Origin: an uncultured Clostridia bacterium
GTDB taxonomy: Bacteria; Bacillota; Clostridia; Christensenellales; UBA3700
Direction: 5' to 3'
DNA length: 10,137 bases
Assembly: GCA_947176115.1 (NCBI GenBank)
Contig: CAMWPK010000038.1
Coordinates: 1 to 10,137, forward strand
The notes below the pieces were generated by a model. That model did no database searches and had not been told where the DNA came from. It saw only the letters and a program-made list of their open reading frames with translations. Of this stretch, positions 1-5,307 are shown one piece after another; within the stretch, counting starts at the first letter, position 1, and each line of letters opens with the position of its first letter. Made by a program: the position numbers and the translations under genes.

Positions 1-1450
1 CTACCTGTCTTTTTTCCGTAAACGTGTAGAAGAAGAGAGGAATCGTACAAGCCGCCATAGAAAGTCCGCACAAAAGCGTCGTTGCCATCCAGTTGTTTGC
101 TATAACGCTGTCATACGTAGCGCGTTCAGATTCGGTCATGGCGTCAACTATTTCCTTGGTTACGACTTTGTTAGCATCGTCGTATCCTGCCAAACCGAGT
201 ACCAACAACGTGACGAATGCGGTAAGCGCCATACCGATCTTGGATATAAGCGTCTGCATCGAGAAGCAAATGCCCTCTGCTCTCTTTCCCGTCTTATCTT
301 CAAGATAGTCAATCGAGTCTGCTATCATAGAGTATGTAAGAATGTTGCTAAATCCAGACGGAATACCTGCAATAATGATTATTATGTAGAATGCAATTTG
401 CGAAGGTGTACCGGTTCCGCTGTCTTTCAATCCTATAAAGTACAATATTACGAGTAGTATACCGCCTATAATGTGCGACCATATCAATATATCTCTCTTA
501 CCAAACTTCTTAGAAAGTATCGGCGTAAGCAAAGTCGCCGCAAGACCGCCCGGTACGACCAACAAGAAAATCATTGACGCTAAATCTTGATTGAGGAAGT
601 TGTACTTGGCGATATAGACGGCAGTTGTCAAATATATCGTACGAAGTCCGCCTAGCGCTCCCATAATTATCATGAGAATTACAGGCTTGTTCTTGCCAAG
701 AAGTTTAAGATTTTCTTTGAGGGAAGCCTTCTCTTTATCTTCGTAAAATCTCTCTTTACTATTCTTAAAACCAATCCAAAAAGTAGGTACGGAAATTAAT
801 ACGAATACCAATGCCGTTACGGGATAAATCCATTTTAGAGCTTCTTGCGTTACAGGCAAAAGCTGTTCGTCCTTGTTTGTATTAGTAAGTACCGGAAGTA
901 CGATAGAAATAAGTCCGCTACCAATCGTACAGAACAGACGGGCAACAGTCAAAAGCGTATTTCTCTTATCCGTGTCCGAAGTCATTGAAGACGCAAGTCC
1001 CCAATACGGAACGTCTACCGAGGTATAAGCAATACCCCATAAGAGATAAATTATAGTCGAATATGCAAATTTTGCCTTATCAGGCCAATTTGGGAATACC
1101 GTAAAGAGCAAAACCGTCAAAACCGCAATTGGGATAGGCGAAAACAAAAGATACGGTCGCATCTTACCCCACTTACTACGCGTTCTGTCTACGAGCGTAC
1201 CCATAACAGGATCGTTGAATGCGTCAAATAGCCTTGCCGCTAAGAACATAATTGCAAGCGCGATTGAACTGGCGCCAACAACGTCTGTCATAAATACAAT
1301 AAAGAACGCTGTGACTAGCTGACAGATAATGTTTTGTCCAAGACCTGCTACGGAATAAGACAAAACTTCTGACGGTTGCATTTCTTCTTTTTTCGTCGGG
1401 TCTGTGCCGAAGAACTTACGAAGAAGTTTGTTTTCATTAATTGAAGCCAT
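1..1450 (-). CDS. GPH-family sugar:cation symporter (MFS), C-terminus cut by window edge
   Basis: An inner-membrane secondary transporter of the glycoside-pentoside-hexuronide:cation symporter family (MelB/XylP/LacS relatives), which imports a sugar or glycoside with Na+ or H+. The reading frame is open from ATG at 1450 to the window edge (483 codons). It shows about 12 hydrophobic segments with a charged central loop (KNSKERFYEDKEKAS) between the two halves. The family motif RLFDAFNDPVMG in helix II carries D76 and D80, which match the cation-site Asp pair of MelB, and is followed by DRTRSKWGKMRPYLL. A second-half motif GKRAEGICFSMQ is also typical. The last visible residues, FTEKRQV, follow the final helix, so only a short tail is missing; the TAG at 3-1 is out of frame. 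Start support: GGAAAGGG just upstream and a promoter at 1499-1527. The substrate cannot be told from sequence, and no sugar enzyme or regulator is visible next to it. Confidence 0.92.
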   Translation of the reverse strand, partial: MASINENKLLRKFFGTDPTKKEEMQPSEVLSYSVAGLGQNIICQLVTAFFIVFMTDVVGASSIALAIMFLAARLFDAFNDPVMGTLVDRTRSKWGKMRPYLLFSPIPIAVLTVLLFTVFPNWPDKAKFAYSTIIYLLWGIAYTSVDVPYWGLASSMTSDTDKRNTLLTVARLFCTIGSGLISIVLPVLTNTNKDEQLLPVTQEALKWIYPVTALVFVLISVPTFWIGFKNSKERFYEDKEKASLKENLKLLGKNKPVILMIIMGALGGLRTIYLTTAVYIAKYNFLNQDLASMIFLLVVPGGLAATLLTPILSKKFGKRDILIWSHIIGGILLVILYFIGLKDSGTGTPSQIAFYIIIIIAGIPSGFSNILTYSMIADSIDYLEDKTGKRAEGICFSMQTLISKIGMALTAFVTLLVLGLAGYDDANKVVTKEIVDAMTESERATYDSVIANNWMATTLLCGLSMAACTIPLFFYTFTEKRQV

Positions 1451-1498
1451 AATTTCCCTTTCCTAATGCAAATGAGTATAGTAATTCACATTATTATA

Positions 1499-1527
1499 AT
1501 AATACCATAAAATTGTCTTTGGGTCAA
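1499..1527 (-). promoter_or_regulatory. Sigma-A-type promoter for the GPH symporter
   Basis: On the minus strand a -35 box TTGACC (1527-1522) is followed by a 17-base spacer and a -10 box TATTAT (1504-1499). Transcription would start near 1492, leaving a leader of about 42 bases before the ATG at 1450. This leader is too short for a known riboswitch class. The -35 box overlaps the left arm of an inverted repeat (1526-1534), a plausible place for a repressor or activator. Confidence 0.7.
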
Positions 1528-1564
1528 TACTAAATATTAAAAATATATTATTATTTTTAGTATT
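1526..1564. repeat. Perfect 9-base inverted repeat beside the symporter promoter
   Basis: AATACTAAA at 1526-1534 is perfectly repeated in inverted form as TTTAGTATT at 1556-1564, with 21 AT-rich bases between. Arm centres are 30 bases apart, close to three helical turns, so both arms face the same side of the DNA. The left arm touches the symporter -35 box, while the right arm is about 75 bases upstream of the mazF -10 box. It could be an operator for a sugar-responsive regulator. In DNA this AT-rich a 9-base repeat can also arise by chance. Confidence 0.35.
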
Positions 1565-1633
1565 AATGAGTTCTCCCCTGTTGAATAAAATTTATAGGTC
1601 TTGTCAACAATAACTTTGAGCCAATAAATTGCA

Positions 1634-1639
1634 TATAAT
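1634..1639 (+). promoter_or_regulatory. Candidate -10 box of the mazF promoter
   Basis: A perfect TATAAT lies 30 bases before the mazF ATG at 1670 and would give a leader of about 24 bases. There is no good -35 box at the right distance: at 17 bases the hexamer is TAACTT, and TTGTCA at 1601-1606 is too far. The promoter is therefore either weak or needs an activator. Its position directly before mazF leaves no room for a co-transcribed antitoxin gene. Confidence 0.45.
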
Positions 1640-1669
1640 TTATTAGGACTAATGCTGTGGAGAATTACA

Positions 1670-2011
1670 ATGATAAAGAGAGGCGAATTATATTACGCAG
1701 ACCTTAGTCCCGTCGTAGGAAGCGAACAAGGCGGTATACGACCGGTACTCGTAGTGCAAAACGACGTCGGTAACAAATACAGCCCTACTGTCATCGCCGC
1801 CGCGGTTACAAGTCAAATCAACAAGGCAAAACTGCCTACGCACATAGAACTTTCTGCGGGCGACTATGGACTCAACAAGGACTCTGTCGTACTACTCGAA
1901 CAAATACGTACGCTTGATAAAAAGCGACTTAAAGACAAGATAGGCGAAGTTCCGCTTGATACAATGCAAAAAATAAATCAAGCGCTTATGATAAGTCTAG
2001 GATTCTATTAA
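1670..2011 (+). CDS. mazF: MazF/NdoA-family mRNA interferase toxin, no adjacent antitoxin
   Basis: A 113-residue cytoplasmic endoribonuclease of the PemK/MazF family, which cuts mRNA at a short single-stranded motif (UACAU for the Bacillus subtilis homologue). The N-terminus RGELYYADLSPVVGSEQGG followed by IRPVLVVQND is the family hallmark. R24 and T47 line up with the catalytic Arg25 and Thr48 of B. subtilis MazF, and AKLPTHIEL and LLEQIRTLDK are also conserved. The length fits the family (about 116). The start is ATG 1670, not the in-frame ATG at 1652: GGAG at 1659-1662 sits 7 bases before 1670, and the homologues begin at this Met. The upstream gap contains only runs of about 15 codons, so no MazE or CopG-like antitoxin is encoded next to it. 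It may be controlled by a distant antitoxin. The specificity is inferred from similarity only. Confidence 0.93.
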   Translation: MIKRGELYYADLSPVVGSEQGGIRPVLVVQNDVGNKYSPTVIAAAVTSQINKAKLPTHIELSAGDYGLNKDSVVLLEQIRTLDKKRLKDKIGEVPLDTMQKINQALMISLGFY

Positions 2012-2045
2012 AAAAGGCGTACTTGCAATAGCGAGTACGTCTTTT
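2010..2045. terminator. Bidirectional intrinsic terminator between convergent genes
   Basis: An A-tract (2010-2015) leads into an 11-pair stem: GGCGTACTTGC (2016-2026), loop AATA, then GCGAGTACGTC (2031-2041), followed by TTTT (2042-2045). Two of the pairs are G-U wobbles. Read on the plus strand it ends mazF just 4 bases after its stop. Read on the minus strand the stem is followed by TTTTTT and ends the membrane protein gene (stop at 2054). The A-tract overlaps the mazF stop codon. Confidence 0.87.
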
Positions 2046-2053
2046 GCGTATAC

Positions 2054-2365
2054 TTATTTTGCAGGCGAATCAGTCGGAGTATCGCTACTCTCAGTTATCT
2101 TCTCCCCCGTGTCTTCATCAGCGTATTTATCTACTAATCTGAATACGTAAATCTCATCGATAATTCTAAGGACTACGCTAATAATCAATACGGCGCCCAT
2201 TGCTATTCCGCCGTACGCCAAAAAACACGCCAACGCCTTATCATTGCCTGTAAACATAATGATTACCATTATCAGAACATATAGGATAGGAATTATACCT
2301 ATAATCAAATCCAGAGCCAACATACGACGTTTTCTCTTTTTTGCCGTATCGTTTTTGTAAATCAT
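2054..2365 (-). CDS. Small two-helix membrane protein of unknown function
   Basis: I do not recognise a family. The protein has 103 residues. A very basic N-terminus (KKRKRR, residues 9-14) precedes a hydrophobic helix at about 15-38, a short loop TGNDKA, and a second helix at about 46-68. A polar, acidic C-terminal tail rich in D, E, S, T and P follows. The positive-inside rule places both ends in the cytoplasm. There is no signal peptidase site or catalytic motif. The start is set at ATG 2365: the sequence at the upstream in-frame ATG (2380) contains GGAGG at 2378-2374, which serves as ribosome binding site 8 bases before 2365. The predicted transcript begins only about 3 bases before 2380. 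It has its own strong promoter and a terminator, so it is probably a single-gene transcript. Confidence 0.75.
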   Translation of the reverse strand: MIYKNDTAKKRKRRMLALDLIIGIIPILYVLIMVIIMFTGNDKALACFLAYGGIAMGAVLIISVVLRIIDEIYVFRLVDKYADEDTGEKITESSDTPTDSPAK

Positions 2366-2373
2366 ACTCTTTC

Positions 2374-2378
2374 CCTCC
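2374..2378 (-). promoter_or_regulatory. Ribosome binding site that decides the start at 2365
   Basis: GGAGG on the minus strand, 8 bases before ATG 2365. The same bases form codons 1-2 of the longer reading from ATG 2380, so translation from 2380 would have no Shine-Dalgarno sequence in the short leader and is unlikely. Confidence 0.75.
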
Positions 2379-2389
2379 ATATTGATTTA

Positions 2390-2417
2390 ATTATAACTTA
2401 TTTATACTAATTGTCAA
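2390..2417 (-). promoter_or_regulatory. Perfect-consensus sigma-A promoter for the small membrane protein
   Basis: On the minus strand TTGACA (2417-2412) and TATAAT (2395-2390) are separated by 16 bases. Both hexamers match the consensus exactly. The start of transcription should be near 2383. The -35 box lies inside one arm of the inverted repeat at 2407-2452, so a protein bound there would block or recruit polymerase. Confidence 0.85.
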
Positions 2418-2452
2418 GTATGACCCTCACAATAGATATTTTTGACAATTAG
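2407..2452. repeat. Perfect 11-base inverted repeat over a stop codon and a -35 box
   Basis: CTAATTGTCAA at 2407-2417 and its exact reverse complement TTGACAATTAG at 2442-2452 are separated by 24 bases. The left arm contains the -35 box of the membrane protein promoter. The right arm contains the TAA stop of the flavoprotein gene (2451-2449). It lacks a U-tract and GC-rich stem, so it is a poor terminator. It could be a two-site operator or an RNA hairpin at the 3' end of the flavoprotein message. Confidence 0.6.
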
Positions 2453-3081
2453 CGAATAAAATTAGTCCTTACTCCGCTCTCGTTCTTGGGTGGTTCTATT
2501 CCATTTTGTTTGCCAAGTTCTATGCACTTCATAAGCCACACTAAATTGCGGGTGGCATTGCGCATAGTTTGCAAGCCCTCTAGGTCTTGCTCCACGTGTT
2601 CAGGCTGATTGCCGTGAACCATATTCCAATAGCTGGACGACGCGATAGGCATTTGCGCTATCGTAAAATATTTGTTGAGTACGTCTAATGACGCCGTAGT
2701 GCCCGCTCTTCTTGCGCTGGCGATGGCAAACGCAGGCTTCTGTCTAAATACTCGGCTACCTGCATAAAATACTCTGTCTAACAAAGATAATATTCTACCG
2801 CTTGGATGCGCATAGTATACGGGCGTGCCAAATACAAATCCGTCGCATTCTTTCGCCTTTGCAATAAGCTGGTTGACAACGTCGTCATTAAAAATACAAG
2901 TGTTGTTCTTAAGTTTTGTCGCGCACTGCAGACAACCTATGCAATCTCTTATAGGCGCGCTACCGACTTGGAATATCTCATACTCCACTCCGTTTTCTAC
3001 AAGTACTTTTGCCACTTCTTCAAGCGCTCTGTTGGTGCAACCATTGGCGCGGTTGCTTCCGTTGATAAGTAATACTTTCAT
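2449..3081 (-). CDS. Flavodoxin-fold NAD(P)H-dependent reductase, iron-sulfur flavoprotein-like
   Basis: A 210-residue cytoplasmic FMN-binding oxidoreductase of the NADPH-dependent FMN reductase/WrbA-like family. The phosphate-binding loop GSNRANGCTNRAL is at residues 8-20, and the second flavin loop FGTPVYYAHPSG at about 84-95. Between them DCIGCLQC plus C62 gives C47-x2-C50-x2-C53-x8-C62. This resembles the compact cysteine motif of archaeal and clostridial iron-sulfur flavoprotein (Isf, CX2CX2CX4-7C), though the last gap is one residue longer. It may therefore carry a [4Fe-4S] cluster and pass electrons between ferredoxin-like donors and FMN; the natural substrate is unknown. The start is supported by AGGAG (3093-3089), 8 bases... 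upstream within AAAAGGAG, and by the MKVLLINGS opening usual for the family. No clear promoter of its own was found, so it may be read from the nnr operon upstream. Confidence 0.85.
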   Translation of the reverse strand: MKVLLINGSNRANGCTNRALEEVAKVLVENGVEYEIFQVGSAPIRDCIGCLQCATKLKNNTCIFNDDVVNQLIAKAKECDGFVFGTPVYYAHPSGRILSLLDRVFYAGSRVFRQKPAFAIASARRAGTTASLDVLNKYFTIAQMPIASSSYWNMVHGNQPEHVEQDLEGLQTMRNATRNLVWLMKCIELGKQNGIEPPKNESGVRTNFIR

Positions 3082-3110
3082 AATAGTTCTCCTTTTATTG
3101 TTTTCAATCC

Positions 3111-3154
3111 ACTCAGTTGCCTATCGGCGACAGCTCCCCTTACTAAGTGGCGCC
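3111..3154. repeat. Dispersed intergenic palindromic element, type 1
   Basis: The stretch from ACTCAGTTGCC to GTGGCGCC contains a hairpin GTTGCC-TATC-GGCGAC (3116-3131, one G-U pair), then a degenerate pair of arms around CAGCTCCCC and GTGGCGCC. It resembles, from memory, short non-coding repeats found many times between genes in gut Clostridia assemblies. Only one copy is visible here, so its repeated nature is inferred. It lies directly upstream of the flavoprotein gene and adjoins a second element. Confidence 0.45.
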
Positions 3155-3164
3155 TTTTCATATG

Positions 3165-3208
3165 GTTGAGATTTCTCCATTACGCTTCGCTCCAGTCGAA
3201 ATGACATA
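3165..3208. repeat. Dispersed intergenic element, type 2 (GAGATTTCTCC...GTCGAAATGACA)
   Basis: GTTGAGATTTCTCC, then TACGCTTCGCTCC, then AGTCGAAATGACA. Its ends pair as ATTTC and GAAAT. It shares its layout (an AGA/GAGA head, a CGCTTCGCTC or CCGCTCAG core, then an ATGAC or GTGAC tail) with the element at 7261-7288, so two diverged members of one family seem to sit in this window. No open reading frame is present. It lies just after the nnr stop codon. Confidence 0.5.
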
Positions 3209-3218
3209 TATGCGGTCG

Positions 3219-4691
3219 CTACCTCTTTGTGATAAGTAATATTGCTCTAGCTACGTCGCTGGGCAAAACTCCATACTCGCTATACTCTTCGACTAAATCT
3301 TTCGCGACTTTTGCCGTCAGATACGCCGACGAATATGCGCTCTCGATTGTCGGCATACCTTGCGAGAGCATGCCAAGCATAACTCCGCTCAACGTATCAC
3401 CGCTTCCGCCCTTAGAAAGTTCCGGTCCGCCGTTGGTGATAATATAGACCTCTTCACCGTCAGTAATCACACTGCTTGCTCCCTTAAGCAAGAGCGTGAC
3501 TTTATACTCTTTTGCAAAGGCTTTTGCTATACCTATCGGATCGTCAAGTATCTCGTCTACGCTCTTTTTGCAAAGTCTTGACATCTCCTTTACGTGTGGC
3601 GTAAGTATTATATCGGCTTTTGCGCATTTGAGCACTTCAACATTTGACGCAAGAGAATTAAGCCCGTCGGCGTCAATAATGACCTTTATTGGATAATTAT
3701 TGACAATATACTCTATAATCTTGGCGTTTTCACTATAACGATTGCCCATACCCATACCTATAGCCAGACAGTCTATACCTTTCAATGCTATGTCTAGTTC
3801 TGACTTGTCAAAAGTAAGGTATCCGCCCTCGTCGGGTAAACCTATCACCGTGCTTTCCACAACGGCGCCCAAGATATTATTTACTTGACTTTGCGGAGTG
3901 AGAATTACGTTGAGTCCTCCTCCGCTACGCAAAGCGCTCAGTCCCATATTGGCAAGTTTTACTGCTCCTAGATAATTTCCGCATCCGCCCAAAATTCCGC
4001 TCTTGCCGAAAGTGCCTTTGTGCGTGTTGAACTTGCGTTTTGGAAAAAGTAACGCTACGTCATGCTCGTCCACTGCATTGACGTAATGAGTATGCAATCC
4101 TATACTTACGTCAACTATTGACAACTTGCCAGTCATATCCTTGCCGTCGTTGAGATACAGTCCTGTCTTAGCATATTGTACTGTTATCGTTTCGTCAGCC
4201 TTTACGCAAGTTGCGCACCTACCGTTGTCGCCGTCAAGTCCGCTAGGAATATCTACGCTTATCTTATACGCAGAACTTGCGTTTATTTTATCAATAATAT
4301 CTGCATACTCCTGCTTGGGCGTACCCTTAAAACCTGTGCCGAATATACAATCGACTATTATATCAAAGTCGTAATTACATTCACCTATAGAATATACCTT
4401 ATCATATCCTTTGGCTTGCAAAATATCATAATAATATCTGCCGTCCTTACTCATATCCGAGCAAAGATATACGTAGGGACATATGCCGTGATCTATCATG
4501 ATACACGCAAGCGCCAGACCGTCACCGCCATTGTTGCCCTTTCCGCAAATTAACGCTACGCTTCCTTGCCATACCCTGCCGTCAAATACGCCTTGCGCCA
4601 CTCTACGCATAAGCTCAACGGAAGCAATTCCGCCGTCTATAGTGGCTTTGTCGCAATAAGCCATTTGAGTTGTGGTAAGAACTTTTTGCAT
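3219..4691 (-). CDS. nnr: Bifunctional NAD(P)H-hydrate repair enzyme (epimerase + ADP-dependent dehydratase)
   Basis: It repairs damaged cofactor: the N-terminal domain interconverts R- and S-NAD(P)HX, and the C-terminal domain dehydrates S-NADHX/NADPHX back to NAD(P)H using ADP. Epimerase domain, about residues 1-205: GKGNNGGDG (50-58), the acidic residue D114 in VDCIFGTG, and VDIPSGLDGDNG (146-157). Dehydratase domain, about 210-490, a ribokinase-like fold: HKGTFGKSG (224-232), DADGLNSLA (340-348), ILTPHVKEM (362-370), and the catalytic GGSGDTLSG (428-436, D432 as base). Full length at 490 residues. The start is ATG 4691, not the in-frame TTG at 4706: GAGG at 4701-4698 lies 6 bases before 4691 and inside the last codons of recX, indicating translational coupling. 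It is the last gene of the ygiQ-recX-nnr operon. Cytoplasmic. Confidence 0.95.
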   Translation of the reverse strand: MQKVLTTTQMAYCDKATIDGGIASVELMRRVAQGVFDGRVWQGSVALICGKGNNGGDGLALACIMIDHGICPYVYLCSDMSKDGRYYYDILQAKGYDKVYSIGECNYDFDIIVDCIFGTGFKGTPKQEYADIIDKINASSAYKISVDIPSGLDGDNGRCATCVKADETITVQYAKTGLYLNDGKDMTGKLSIVDVSIGLHTHYVNAVDEHDVALLFPKRKFNTHKGTFGKSGILGGCGNYLGAVKLANMGLSALRSGGGLNVILTPQSQVNNILGAVVESTVIGLPDEGGYLTFDKSELDIALKGIDCLAIGMGMGNRYSENAKIIEYIVNNYPIKVIIDADGLNSLASNVEVLKCAKADIILTPHVKEMSRLCKKSVDEILDDPIGIAKAFAKEYKVTLLLKGASSVITDGEEVYIITNGGPELSKGGSGDTLSGVMLGMLSQGMPTIESAYSSAYLTAKVAKDLVEEYSEYGVLPSDVARAILLITKR

Positions 4692-4692
4692 A

Positions 4693-5307
4693 TCAATCCT
4701 CGTCAACGATTTTCAATACGGCGAGCGCTTGGGATATATCCTCCCACTCATAGCCCCTGTATTGCAAAAATCTAATGAGCTTGGCTCTGTATTTGGGGTC
4801 GTGAATATCTTGGTTTTTGCTGTGCTTTTTGGCGAGTTCCTCGCACGCATTGCCCTTGGGCATTTGCGACAGCGCATTCTCTATTATATCTTCGGACACG
4901 CCTTTGTTTCGAAGTTCCATTTTAAGTCGCGTCTTGCCCTTTATATTAGAGTTGAGCGCAACGTACGAACGCGCGTATTCCTCGTCGTTGATATATCCGT
5001 AATTTTTGCACTTATCTACGGTATAGTCTACTATGGCTTTTCCATACCCCTTATCATAGAGTTTGTTGGTCAAAATCTTTGCAGTTGGCGTGTATTTACT
5101 TATATACGTCAGCGCATAATCAAAAGCCTTGTCCTTGTCGCTGTCAAATATAACCTTGTCAAGCGTAGCCTTGTCTATCTCTTTGCCTATCTCCAACTTG
5201 TGATTGTATACCGCAAGTCTGCTAACTCCCGAATAAAACGAGCCGTCTACGAAGAGATTTACCCTGTCGATATTCTTCGACTGCATAGTGATGCCCGTAA
5301 TTATCAT
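4693..5307 (-). CDS. recX: RecX family regulator of RecA
   Basis: A cytoplasmic, all-helical protein of 204 residues that binds RecA filaments and modulates (usually limits) recombination and SOS activity. The family pattern is visible: a short N-terminal strand region, then repeated three-helix units such as AFDYALTYISKYTPTAKIL (about residues 62-80) and the stretch with KLYDKGYGKAIVDYTVDK, YGYINDEEYARSYV (about 103-116), LRNKGVSEDIIENAL, and the closing FLQYRGYEWEDISQAL. No catalytic residues are expected. Its ATG overlaps the ygiQ stop as ATGA (5307-5304), with AGGAG at 5322-5318. Its TGA (4695-4693) is one base from the nnr start. recA itself is not in the window. Sequence conservation in this family is weak, but length and repeat pattern fit well. 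Confidence 0.9.
   Translation of the reverse strand: MIITGITMQSKNIDRVNLFVDGSFYSGVSRLAVYNHKLEIGKEIDKATLDKVIFDSDKDKAFDYALTYISKYTPTAKILTNKLYDKGYGKAIVDYTVDKCKNYGYINDEEYARSYVALNSNIKGKTRLKMELRNKGVSEDIIENALSQMPKGNACEELAKKHSKNQDIHDPKYRAKLIRFLQYRGYEWEDISQALAVLKIVDED

Noticed and set aside
1..3. TAG at the left edge as the symporter stop
   Set aside because: It is out of frame: symporter codons end at position 2, so the stop lies beyond the window.
1652..1669. Longer mazF start (MLWRIT extension)
   Set aside because: The ribosome binding site GGAG lies inside this extension at the right distance for ATG 1670, and MazF proteins start at the later Met.
1451..1669. Possible tiny antitoxin upstream of mazF
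   Set aside because: The ATG frames at 1476 and 1566 stop after about 15 codons, far below any known antitoxin.
2407..2452. The inverted repeat as an intrinsic terminator of the flavoprotein gene
   Set aside because: The stem is AT-rich, the loop is 24 bases and no U-tract follows on the minus strand.
4692..4706. TTG start for nnr at 4706
   Set aside because: ATG 4691 has GAGG 6 bases upstream and avoids a needless overlap with recX; the five extra residues match nothing in the family.
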